Shown in pieces: positions 17,093 to 25,247 of a stretch of 64,000 bases of DNA. Both the position numbers and the translations under genes were made by a program. Source of the stretch: Burkholderia sp. Ac-20365 (lineage in GTDB: Bacteria; Pseudomonadota; Gammaproteobacteria; Burkholderiales; Burkholderiaceae); the NCBI RefSeq assembly GCF_017104715.1, contig NZ_JAAGPI010000005.1, positions 62,001 through 126,000 on the forward strand, read 5' to 3'. The notes beneath the pieces are model-generated. The model was not told the DNA's origin and ran no database searches. It saw only the letters and a list, made by a program, of their open reading frames with translations. Position 1 is the first letter of the stretch. Every line of letters begins with the position of its first letter.

Positions 17093-18550
17093 TCAGTTCG
17101 TGACATCTTTCGCATAGGCAACGCATTGCCTCGCGAGCACTTCAGTCGGGTCGACGAGTTGCACGCGTCCTCCATTGCGGCTCACAAATTCACCGGCCGG
17201 CAGCAGCATGGGAAGCTCAGTGCATCCGAGGATGATGACTTCCACGCCTCTGGCAATCAGCCCTTCAACTGCTGCGATGAGGTCTTCCTTGCACTGACCC
17301 GTCGTAAAGCCCGCCTTGACGCCCGTCTTTCCGTAAATGGCGTCCATCACGCGCACCTGCAACGCGGGGTCCGGCGCGACCTGCCGCAGACCGTGCGATT
17401 CAAGTGCCTTTTGATAGACACCGCTTTCGATCGTGCCGGATGTGGCCAGTACACCGATATCGCGCGACTCAGGAAAGACTTCACGCAGATATTGCACCGT
17501 GACGGTCAGCATATTGACGACAGGTATCCCAAGATAACGCTGAATCCCGTCGACATATGCGTGCGCCGTGTTGCACGGAATCGCGATGATGTCCGCGCCG
17601 CCCTCTTCCAGTTTCTTGCACGTGGCGTAGAGCGAAACGGTTGGATCCAGCCCGTCACCAATCAGGTTTTCCGTTCTGTCTGGAATCTGCGGGTTCTGTT
17701 CGACCAGCAGTTTGATGTGATCCTGGTCGCGCGACGCCGGTGTATGGCGAACAACCTTCTCAAGGAAATCGACCGTCGCAGCCGGACCCACGCCGCCTAC
17801 CACACCGACCTTGAAAGCCGGGGAAGGTGAACCCGCACACCCCGACACAACAGATTGCGCGTACGCCATGTTCGAATCGACAAGAGGCACCTGCAACGGT
17901 CCGATGTCCCCGGCGACGAGCGCGATCTCCGTCATGCCCGGCACGATCACGTCGACGCCCTGCTCGATCAGGTCCTCGCAGACAGCGCGCAGCAGCGCCA
18001 GAGGGCGGCCGCCCAGATTGCCGCTCTTGATTCCGTCGGGACCATAGATGGCTTCGGTCACCCTGTCCGTATCGTCCGCAGTGCGCGGATGCACGACCTC
18101 GAATTCAGGCGCGGCAAAGTAGCGCTCAAAGAGCCGCTTTTCGCGGACGTAATCCGAAGCGAGTACGCCGATACGCTTCGCACCGGGGAACGTCCGCCGT
18201 ACGTAGCTACGCACTGCCTCGACGATATCCACAATCGGCAGGCTCGTATTGGCTTTCAGTTCATCGATAAACGTATGACTGAGAAAGCAGGGAAGCACGA
18301 CCATCGTGACGCCACGCTTCTCGAAGTCTCGAATCATGTCGTAGATGTACAGCTTGCGCGCCGTCGTAGCGCTGCTTCCCGCACCCACGCCGCTGAACGG
18401 ACGCTGCTCGAAGATGACCTCTGCATGCCCGGCATCCGATGAAGCCGGCGTTGCCTTCACGATCTTGAAGAACACATCGGCGCTTGCCAGTGGTCCCAAT
18501 CCTCCCACTACTCCCAGCTTGCGTTTGCTTTCTGCGAAAGTCGTACTCAT
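17093..18550 (-). CDS. Tandem-domain Asp/Glu racemase-family protein
   Basis: A 485-residue protein made of two aspartate/glutamate racemase domains in tandem (about residues 11-235 and 247-480), twice the usual family length. The C-terminal half has both catalytic cysteines, Cys326 in IPCNTAH and Cys443 in LGCTELP. The N-terminal half keeps Cys88 in LPCFLSH but has Gly205 (VPGMTE) where the second Cys belongs, so it should not racemise by the two-base mechanism. The start at 18550 overlaps the stop of the upstream symporter gene as ATGA, showing translational coupling; a longer in-frame extension lies inside that gene and is not used. Likely role: interconversion of D- and L-amino acids imported by the symporter. 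Confidence 0.85.
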   Translation of the reverse strand: MSTTFAESKRKLGVVGGLGPLASADVFFKIVKATPASSDAGHAEVIFEQRPFSGVGAGSSATTARKLYIYDMIRDFEKRGVTMVVLPCFLSHTFIDELKANTSLPIVDIVEAVRSYVRRTFPGAKRIGVLASDYVREKRLFERYFAAPEFEVVHPRTADDTDRVTEAIYGPDGIKSGNLGGRPLALLRAVCEDLIEQGVDVIVPGMTEIALVAGDIGPLQVPLVDSNMAYAQSVVSGCAGSPSPAFKVGVVGGVGPAATVDFLEKVVRHTPASRDQDHIKLLVEQNPQIPDRTENLIGDGLDPTVSLYATCKKLEEGGADIIAIPCNTAHAYVDGIQRYLGIPVVNMLTVTVQYLREVFPESRDIGVLATSGTIESGVYQKALESHGLRQVAPDPALQVRVMDAIYGKTGVKAGFTTGQCKEDLIAAVEGLIARGVEVIILGCTELPMLLPAGEFVSRNGGRVQLVDPTEVLARQCVAYAKDVTN

Positions 18551-19830
18551 TGCGCGCTCGCCTCTACCTGCTCGAACGATGCTTCCGCCGACTTTTCCCC
18601 GCGTGCCACTTCCCATTTCGCAATGACGGCAGTCGCTACGCTATTGCCGATCACGTTGGTCATCGTGCGACCCATATCGAGAATCTGGTCGATCGCCAGC
18701 ACCAGTGCGACGCCGGCTGCCGGCAGATGAAACATCGGCGCAACGGCCGCAACGACCACCACGGAACCACGCGGCACACTTGCCATCCCTTTGCTGCTCA
18801 ACATCAGGATCAGCAGCATGAAGACCTGCTGCGATAGCGGCATATGCACACCAAACGCCTGGGCAATGAAAATCGCCGCGAACGCCTGATACATCATCGA
18901 TCCGTCGAGATTGAACGCGTAGCCAAGCGGCAGCGTGAAACCGACCACCTTCTTGTCGACGCCGAACTTCTCCAGTTGCTCAGTGAGGCGCGGATAGGCG
19001 GCCTCGCTGCTTGCCGTGGAAAATGCAATCATCGCAGGCTCGCGCACGGCCTTCAGCAGACTCCCCACCTTCCGTCCGAGAAAGACGTAACCGATCGCAA
19101 TGAGAATGGCCCAGAGGATCAGCAACCCGAGGTAGAACGATCCGATGAGCTTGCCGTAGGTATAGATCACGTCGAGGCCACGCAGCGTCACGGAAGAAGC
19201 GATGGCGCCGAATACGCCAACGGGCGCAGCGCGCATCACGTAGTTCGTGAGCCGCAGCATCACCGGGACCATGCCGTCGATCGCCTGAATGACGATGCCA
19301 ACGCGCGGATCGCGTTTGAGCGCGCTCAGGCCGACACCGAGGAACAGCGAGAAGACCAGGATCTGCAGGATGTCATTGCGCGCCATCGCATCCAGCAAGC
19401 TCGTCGGAAACGCGTGGGTGATGACGTCCTTGACGTTCAGTGCCGCGGTGTTGAGCCCCGTGTTCGTTTCGCTGGCGGTGTCGGTCAGATGCAGACCTGC
19501 GCCGGGTTCAAGCACGTTTGCCATCACGAGCCCGAGCGCCAGCGAAATGAGTGATGCACCGATGAACCATCCCACCGAGCGTACGCCGATGCGGCCGACA
19601 TCATCGCCGCCATCCATCCCGGCCAGCCCCGACACGAGTGTCACGAAGACCAGCGGCGCGATGATCATCTTGATCAGCCGGAGAAAGATGTCCGTGACGA
19701 TCGAAAAATAGCCGGCAACTGCTTTAAGGGTAGCGGGGTCGGCAATATTCGCGTGACACGCGAAGCCAACTCCGATTCCAAGCAGCATGGCCGCCGCGAT
19801 GCTGATGGTAAGGCGATTCTTCATGTTCAT
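18547..19830 (-). CDS. Dicarboxylate/amino acid:cation symporter (DAACS, GltP-like)
   Basis: A 427-residue inner-membrane carrier of the glutamate/C4-dicarboxylate family. Visible motifs include the LRLIKMIIAPLVFVTLVSG segment near residue 50, the serine-rich AFSTASSEAA hairpin near residue 270, and GYAFNLDGSMMY near 305, where family members normally have N-x-D-G-(T/S). It couples uptake of glutamate, aspartate or C4-dicarboxylates to H+ or Na+. Its stop overlaps the start of the racemase-family gene, so the pair is one unit: import and then racemisation of an acidic amino acid is the simplest reading. A LysR gene lies 173 bases upstream on the same strand and may control it. Two adjacent Met codons leave the exact start open. 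Confidence 0.9.
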   Translation of the reverse strand: MNMKNRLTISIAAAMLLGIGVGFACHANIADPATLKAVAGYFSIVTDIFLRLIKMIIAPLVFVTLVSGLAGMDGGDDVGRIGVRSVGWFIGASLISLALGLVMANVLEPGAGLHLTDTASETNTGLNTAALNVKDVITHAFPTSLLDAMARNDILQILVFSLFLGVGLSALKRDPRVGIVIQAIDGMVPVMLRLTNYVMRAAPVGVFGAIASSVTLRGLDVIYTYGKLIGSFYLGLLILWAILIAIGYVFLGRKVGSLLKAVREPAMIAFSTASSEAAYPRLTEQLEKFGVDKKVVGFTLPLGYAFNLDGSMMYQAFAAIFIAQAFGVHMPLSQQVFMLLILMLSSKGMASVPRGSVVVVAAVAPMFHLPAAGVALVLAIDQILDMGRTMTNVIGNSVATAVIAKWEVARGEKSAEASFEQVEASAQ

Positions 19831-20003
19831 CCGTCCTGTAGCGGCGTGAGCGACGGAGGGTGACCGTCACGCGCGAGAGAAGAATTGAAAGCGGCGCTGG
19901 GCGCGGCGCTTTCACCGTAGGACGGATGGTAGGGACGTTAAAAAAGCCGCCAATGCTGATACGACATGTGCTTATGCGAAACTCGCATAATGAGGGAAAA
20001 CCC

Positions 20004-20918
20004 TTAATTCAATGCGACGGAGCCCGCGCGAAGGTGATGCCAGAGCGTATCCACGAATTCGCTGCGGTTCGTTGAATCGCGATACGCGCGCAGTTCCACC
20101 TGCAGATGCCAGCTCGCCGGCCCCGCCGGCACGAGATCGCCATTGGCAAGCTCCTTCGTGATGGTGCTCTTCGGCAGCCAGGCAACGCCCTCTCCTTCCA
20201 TGACGAGCTTCTTCAGAACTTCCGCCATGTCGGATTCGTAGTGCAAACGCAGTGACGGTGCGTCTGACGCCTGCTTCAACAGCAATGCCTGGCAACGGCC
20301 AAAGTAGCTGGTCTCGGTGTAGGAAACGAGCGGTAGCGGTCGCACCTTGGTCCCAGGCAAGCGGAACCTTGGCGCGGACCGTTCGTTTGGCCTGCTGGCT
20401 GGCACCAGCGTATCGATGCCGACAGTGACATGCTCGTACCTGGCGGCATCGAGATGAAGCGGCAGTTCAGGGTGGTGATAGGCGAACATCAGTTCGCAGT
20501 TGCCGTTCACGAGCATAAGAATCGAGTCGTGGACGTTCGTGGGAATGACGCGCGCGCGCACCTCGCCAAATTGCGGGGCAAGTGCCTTGAGCCATGCCGG
20601 CAGAAAGTTCAGCGCAATCGTGTGTCCCGCGCAGATCTGCAAACTCTTGCCGGCGATCCGCTGCTCGGTACGGATGATGGCTCGCGTATCGAGAAGCCGC
20701 GCAAGTACATCGTCGGCGGTCTCCTTGAACAGTTGCCCTGCGGGTGTCAGCACCGGCGGGAAGCTGCTGCGGTCGATCAGTTCGGCGCCGACCCATTGCT
20801 CCAGCGACTGGATTCTCCGGCTGAAACCAGACTGCGTGACGTTGCGAAATTCCGCGGCGCGCGAAAAGCTCTGATACTGGGCAAGCGCGATGAAATCTTC
20901 AATCCATTTGATTTCCAT
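20004..20918 (-). CDS. LysR-family transcriptional regulator
   Basis: A 304-residue LysR protein. The N-terminal winged helix-turn-helix (residues 3-60, FIALAQYQSFSRAAEFRN then QSGFSRRIQSLEQWVGAELI) is complete and is followed by the usual effector-binding domain to the C-terminus. It lies upstream of the symporter/racemase pair on the same strand and is divergent, over 237 bases, from the binding-protein gene at 21156. Either neighbour could be its target; LysR regulators most often control the divergent gene. Ligand unknown. Confidence 0.9.
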   Translation of the reverse strand: MEIKWIEDFIALAQYQSFSRAAEFRNVTQSGFSRRIQSLEQWVGAELIDRSSFPPVLTPAGQLFKETADDVLARLLDTRAIIRTEQRIAGKSLQICAGHTIALNFLPAWLKALAPQFGEVRARVIPTNVHDSILMLVNGNCELMFAYHHPELPLHLDAARYEHVTVGIDTLVPASRPNERSAPRFRLPGTKVRPLPLVSYTETSYFGRCQALLLKQASDAPSLRLHYESDMAEVLKKLVMEGEGVAWLPKSTITKELANGDLVPAGPASWHLQVELRAYRDSTNRSEFVDTLWHHLRAGSVALN

Positions 20919-21155
20919 GTGAGCCTTCGGGACCGTCTTCGGAAGTCGTCGATTTTAGCCGTACAGCGATAACGGGGCCGGGCACTCATTCCTTCCGCCC
21001 TCCAGACCCGCTGGTGACGCATCAACGCCGTCATGCAAGGTTTTGTACGCGCAGAATCAAGCCCACGATTTTTCGGCTGCTTACGCTTCGGCTCGTGCGA
21101 TGCAACAAGGCGACCATGGGGACGCCGTTGACATCTGCCAGTCAGGAGCTATCGG

Positions 21156-22049
21156 ATGCTTACCGCTATCTTGCAGTCCTGCCGCGTACGCGTCGCGGCC
21201 ATCATCATGTGCCTGTCGGGCTTCGCCGTACCCATGTTGGCGCACGCCGAGGCTTCGCCGGTGCCGGCCGAATGCGCCGCGCTGCAGGCAAAGTATCCGC
21301 AATGGAAAGGCAAATCGCTCGTCAACGCGATCAACCCGCATACGCCCGGCTACGAAGCACTCGATCCGAATGACCCCAGCAAATACGTCGGCTTCGATAT
21401 CGATCTTGGCGAGACCATCGGAAAGTGCCTCGGCTTTTCGGTGACGTACAAGCCGGTCACATTCGCGGCACTGCTGACGACGCTGCAAAGCGGTCAGGCT
21501 GACATTGTCATCTCCGATATCTACGCAACCGAAGAGCGCGCGAAAGCCGCCGACTTCATCACCTATTCCAAGGTCTTTGACGGCGTGCTCGTCGCGAAGG
21601 GAAATCCGAAGAAAATCACCGGCATCGATGCGTCGATGTGCGGGACGACCGCGGCAGAAAACACCGGCTATGTCGAAGTGCCGCTCATTCAGGCGCTCGC
21701 ACCGGCCTGCAAGGCGCAAGGCAAGCAGGAAGCCGCCATCCAGCTCTATGACAACAACGCGAACTGCATCCAGGCCATCCTCGCCGGACGCGCCGACACG
21801 TACATCAATGACGTGAACACCGTCGATCAGGCTGTGAAGGCTTATCCGGACAAGCTCGAGAAAGCCACTGCCGTGACGCTGCCGTACTACGTCGGTATCG
21901 GTGTGCCGAAGAGCAATCCGCAGTTCCGCGAAGCCGTGATGGCCGCACTGATCGCGATCCAGAAGTCCGGTACAGAGAAGGCGCTGCTGAAAAAGTGGGC
22001 GCTGGGCGTTGAAAACGAAGCGCCTCCTCAGCTGATCGTCGCGAAGTAA
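21156..22049 (+). CDS. Amino-acid ABC transporter substrate-binding protein
   Basis: A 297-residue periplasmic protein of solute-binding family 3. A signal peptide covers about residues 1-31 with cleavage near MLAHA. The mature part shows YVGFDIDLGETIGKCLGF and DIVISDIYATEERAKAADF, typical of polar amino-acid binders. Four Cys residues in the mature part (CAALQ, GKCLGF, MCGTT, ACKAQ) are more than usual and may form disulfides. A CAGGAG ribosome site precedes the ATG. It is followed at 37 bases by a fused permease-ATPase and then by an acetamidase, which suggests the ligand is an amide or an amino acid derivative rather than a standard amino acid. Confidence 0.88.
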   Translation: MLTAILQSCRVRVAAIIMCLSGFAVPMLAHAEASPVPAECAALQAKYPQWKGKSLVNAINPHTPGYEALDPNDPSKYVGFDIDLGETIGKCLGFSVTYKPVTFAALLTTLQSGQADIVISDIYATEERAKAADFITYSKVFDGVLVAKGNPKKITGIDASMCGTTAAENTGYVEVPLIQALAPACKAQGKQEAAIQLYDNNANCIQAILAGRADTYINDVNTVDQAVKAYPDKLEKATAVTLPYYVGIGVPKSNPQFREAVMAALIAIQKSGTEKALLKKWALGVENEAPPQLIVAK

Positions 22050-22086
22050 AGCCACTGTCCCAGTCGCTGATCAAAAGGTCGACACG

Positions 22087-23715
22087 ATGGAACTGTTTCT
22101 GCACTATTTGACGCTGCCGTATCTCGTGCGCGGTATTGGCTTTACCGTTGCAGTCACGGTGCTGGGGCTGGCCGGCGGTCTTGTCGTAGGTGTCGTGCTG
22201 GCGGCGATGCAACTGTCGCGCGTAGGTCCGCTCGCCGCCATTGCGCGCGGCTATACGGTGATCTTTCGCGGCACGCCGCTGATTCTCCAGCTTGTCTTCG
22301 CGTACGACGCCTTACCGCATCTCGGCTTGAAGCTCTCGGCCATCGCGGCGGCAGGCCTCGCGCTTGCCGCCAATGAAGGGCCGTTTATCGCCGAGATCCT
22401 GCGCGCGGGCGTGCTTGGCGTCGATCGCGGTCAGGTTCTCGCGGGCCAGGCGCTGGGCATGACGCCATCGGTACTGATGCGACGCGTGATATCGCCGCAG
22501 GCGATTCGCGCGATCGTGCCGGCACTCGGCAATGAATCGGTGAGCGCACTGAAAAATTCGTCGCTTGCCTCCGTCATCGCCGTCGACGAACTCACGCTGC
22601 GCAGCACGCAACTCGCGTCTTCCACGTTCGACTTCTTCGCGATTTTCTTTGCGTCTGGTCTCATGTACCTCGTGCTGACCGGACTCATTGCCGCCATCCA
22701 GCTCGTGGCCGAGAGCGCGCTCGATCTTGAGCGCAGCGGCGTCAAAGGCTTTGCGCGTCTGCTGCCGTGGCGACGCGCCGACGCAGTATCAGCGGCCGTG
22801 CCGACGAGCGCACCCGATGCCGACGCGACGCGCGACGACAGCGAACTCGACGGCTCATCGGCGCCGCGCTCCGTCGAAGTCCGCAGTGTCGGACAGCGTG
22901 CGGCACGCCTTGCCGAGCTTGCAAAGCAGCCCCCTTCAGTACAGATCATCGGCTTGAAAAAAAGCTACGGTACGCAGACTGTGCTCAACGGTTTCGATAT
23001 GACTGTCCGGGCCGGCGAAGTCGTCGTGGTGCTAGGCCCGAGCGGTTCCGGCAAGAGCACACTGCTTCGCTGCGTCAATCATCTGGAATCGTGGGACGAA
23101 GGAAAGATTCGCATCGATGGCCAGCGCATCGGCTATCGGGTCGACGGCAATCAGGCGACGCCTGGCGAACTCGCCAGTCAACGCGCCGCCGCCGGCGTCG
23201 GGATGGTCTTTCAGCACTTCAACCTGTTCGCACATCTGTCCGCGCTCGAAAACGTCGCCGGGCCTCTGCGTTGGGTGCATGGCGTCCCAGCCGACGAAGC
23301 CGCGCGTCGTGCCCGTGAGTTGCTTGAGCGCGTCGGCCTCGCGCATCGCGCCGATGCGCTGCCGCGTCACCTGTCCGGCGGCCAGCAACAGCGTGTAGCG
23401 ATTGCACGCGCGCTCGCGCCCAGGCCGCGCGTCTTGTTGCTCGACGAGCCGACTTCCGCGCTCGACCCCGAACTCGTCGGCGAAGTGCTCGATGTCATCC
23501 AGCGACTCGCCATCGAAGGCGGGCTGACGATGATCATTTCGACGCATCAGCTGCGCTTTGCCGACCAGGTCGCAGATCGTGTCGTGTTCATGAGCGGCGG
23601 CAAGATCGTCGAGGAAGGCCCAGCGCACCAGATCCTTACCCAGCCGCAACATCGTTTGACACGGCGATTCCTGTCGGTCATGGGCGCAGACGACCGGCTC
23701 GCTCTCGCAATCTGA
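22087..23715 (+). CDS. Fused ABC permease and ATP-binding protein (polar amino acid type)
   Basis: A 542-residue natural fusion. Residues about 1-225 form a HisMQ-type permease (RGIGFTVAVTVLGLAGGL at the start, EILRAGVLGVDRGQ near 100-113 as the EAA-type coupling loop). A charged linker (about 226-285) joins it to a complete ATPase: Walker [10 protein letters not shown] near 317, signature [15 protein letters not shown] near 428, Walker [14 protein letters not shown] near 448. Normally these are separate chains, as in the second system at 51.1-52.5 kb in this window. Fusion fixes a 1:1 ratio and, as a dimer, gives a full transporter. It is co-directional with the binding protein (37-base gap) and the acetamidase gene (29-base gap). 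Confidence 0.9.
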   Translation: MELFLHYLTLPYLVRGIGFTVAVTVLGLAGGLVVGVVLAAMQLSRVGPLAAIARGYTVIFRGTPLILQLVFAYDALPHLGLKLSAIAAAGLALAANEGPFIAEILRAGVLGVDRGQVLAGQALGMTPSVLMRRVISPQAIRAIVPALGNESVSALKNSSLASVIAVDELTLRSTQLASSTFDFFAIFFASGLMYLVLTGLIAAIQLVAESALDLERSGVKGFARLLPWRRADAVSAAVPTSAPDADATRDDSELDGSSAPRSVEVRSVGQRAARLAELAKQPPSVQIIGLKKSYGTQTVLNGFDMTVRAGEVVVVLGPSGSGKSTLLRCVNHLESWDEGKIRIDGQRIGYRVDGNQATPGELASQRAAAGVGMVFQHFNLFAHLSALENVAGPLRWVHGVPADEAARRARELLERVGLAHRADALPRHLSGGQQQRVAIARALAPRPRVLLLDEPTSALDPELVGEVLDVIQRLAIEGGLTMIISTHQLRFADQVADRVVFMSGGKIVEEGPAHQILTQPQHRLTRRFLSVMGADDRLALAI

Positions 23716-23744
23716 AAGTCGCAATCTCAACAAGGAATCGACTG

Positions 23745-24995
23745 ATGAAGCATCACACTCTTCGCGTGTCTCCGGAAACCGTCCATTGGGGCTATTTCAG
23801 CAAAGCGGTAGCGCCCGCACTGACCGTGCGTTCCGGCGACCGCGCCACGATTGAGACACTGACGCACCACGCGAACGACGACCACGAACGGATGGTAGCC
23901 GGCGACCCCGGTGCAGAAAGCGTGTTCCACTGGACGCGCGAGCATAAGGCGGTGCCCCGTCGCGGCGCCGGTCCGACAGAGGGTCCGTTCAAGCTCGGCT
24001 CCGGCGAAGGCGTCGGCGTTCACCTGCTGACCGGACCGATTGCCGTCGAAGGCGCCGAGCCGGGCGACGTACTGGAGGTACGCATCCTTGACGTGCGTCC
24101 TCGTCCGAGTTGCAACGCCTGCTATCGGGGCCGTTGCTTCGGATCGAACGTTGCGGCGTCATGGGGATTTCAGTATCACGACCTGATCGAAGAGCCCAAG
24201 CCGCGCGAAGTGGTCACCATCTTCGAACTGGATACCTCGGGTGAACCGTTCGCACGTGCCGTGTACAACTACGTGTGGACGCCGCAGACTGATCCCGACG
24301 GCATCGTGCATGCAAATATCGATTACCCGGGCGTGCGCGTCGATCACTCACGTGTGAAAAAGCGCGAGGGAATCCTGCCAGATGTGAAAGTGCCTGCTCG
24401 CCTGCACTTCGGCACGATGGGTGTTGCGCCTGCAGAATCGGACTTTGTCAGCTCGATTCCGCCTGGCTACACCGGCGGCAACATCGACGACTGGCGCGTC
24501 GGAAAGGGGGCCCGGATGTACTACCCCGTAGCGGTCGAGGGCGCGTTCTTCTCCGTCGGCGACCCGCATGCGGCACAGGGCGATAGCGAGCTTGGCGGTA
24601 CTGCAATCGAAACATCGCTCACGGGTGACTTTGAGTTCGTGCTGCACAAGGCCGCCGACCTCGGTGGGTCCATCCTCGAGGGACTCACGCACCCGCTGCT
24701 CGAAACCGACGAGCTATGGTCCGTCTATGGCTTCACATTCCCGAACTATCTCGCAGAGCTGGGCCCAAACGCACAAATCGAAGTCGCGCAACATGCGAGC
24801 CTTGACAAGGCAATGCGCGATGCCTTCCGGAAGCTGCGGCGCTTTTTGATGACCGTGCACCGGATGAGCGAAGACGAAGCGATTGCCCTGATGTCCGTAG
24901 CAGCCGATTTCGGCGTGACCCAGGTCGTCGATGGCAACTGGGGCATCCACGGTTCGATCCGCAAGGAGATGTTCGGGGCGTTCGCATCGCCCTAA
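23745..24995 (+). CDS. Acetamidase/formamidase-family amidohydrolase
   Basis: A 416-residue protein of the FmdA_AmdA family, which hydrolyses short-chain amides such as formamide and acetamide to the acid and ammonia. Characteristic stretches are HWGYFSKAV near the N-terminus, GAEPGDVLEVRILDVRPR (about residues 103-120), GVAPAESD and the VGDPHAAQGDSE metal/active-site region near 272. It follows the binding protein and fused transporter as a third co-directional gene, so the transporter probably feeds it. A close paralogue forms the C-terminal half of the next gene. The exact amide is unknown; family members with such transporters may act on larger amides. Confidence 0.9.
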   Translation: MKHHTLRVSPETVHWGYFSKAVAPALTVRSGDRATIETLTHHANDDHERMVAGDPGAESVFHWTREHKAVPRRGAGPTEGPFKLGSGEGVGVHLLTGPIAVEGAEPGDVLEVRILDVRPRPSCNACYRGRCFGSNVAASWGFQYHDLIEEPKPREVVTIFELDTSGEPFARAVYNYVWTPQTDPDGIVHANIDYPGVRVDHSRVKKREGILPDVKVPARLHFGTMGVAPAESDFVSSIPPGYTGGNIDDWRVGKGARMYYPVAVEGAFFSVGDPHAAQGDSELGGTAIETSLTGDFEFVLHKAADLGGSILEGLTHPLLETDELWSVYGFTFPNYLAELGPNAQIEVAQHASLDKAMRDAFRKLRRFLMTVHRMSEDEAIALMSVAADFGVTQVVDGNWGIHGSIRKEMFGAFASP

Positions 24996-25060
24996 TGCGG
25001 TGCGTGCGTTGGTCTTCCTGATGCGTCGAACTCCCTGTTCAGTGCATGCGAACAACGAAG

Positions 25061-25098
25061 ACGCGTCGCGCGGATAGCTTGCCAGCCGCGCGACGCGT
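25061..25098. terminator. Strong GC-rich hairpin between the two acetamidase genes
   Basis: A perfect 13-bp inverted repeat, ACGCGTCGCGCGG (25061-25073) and its complement (25086-25098), with a 12-base loop. It lies 65 bases after the first acetamidase stop. There is no clear T tract, so it may be a Rho-assisted terminator, an mRNA 3'-end stabiliser, or a protein-binding site for the regulator encoded next. Confidence 0.55.
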
Positions 25099-25247
25099 GC
25101 TTATCCACACCCGCTCCAAGGCACACCTGCACATGCGAAAAACAATGGCATGGACGTTGCTTCGCAGTGCCGCAGCGCGAGTCACGCGCACCCGACACGG
25201 ACGGCGCCTGCCGACAAGCGGACGGCTGTCGCAGGACGGGAGGCAGA

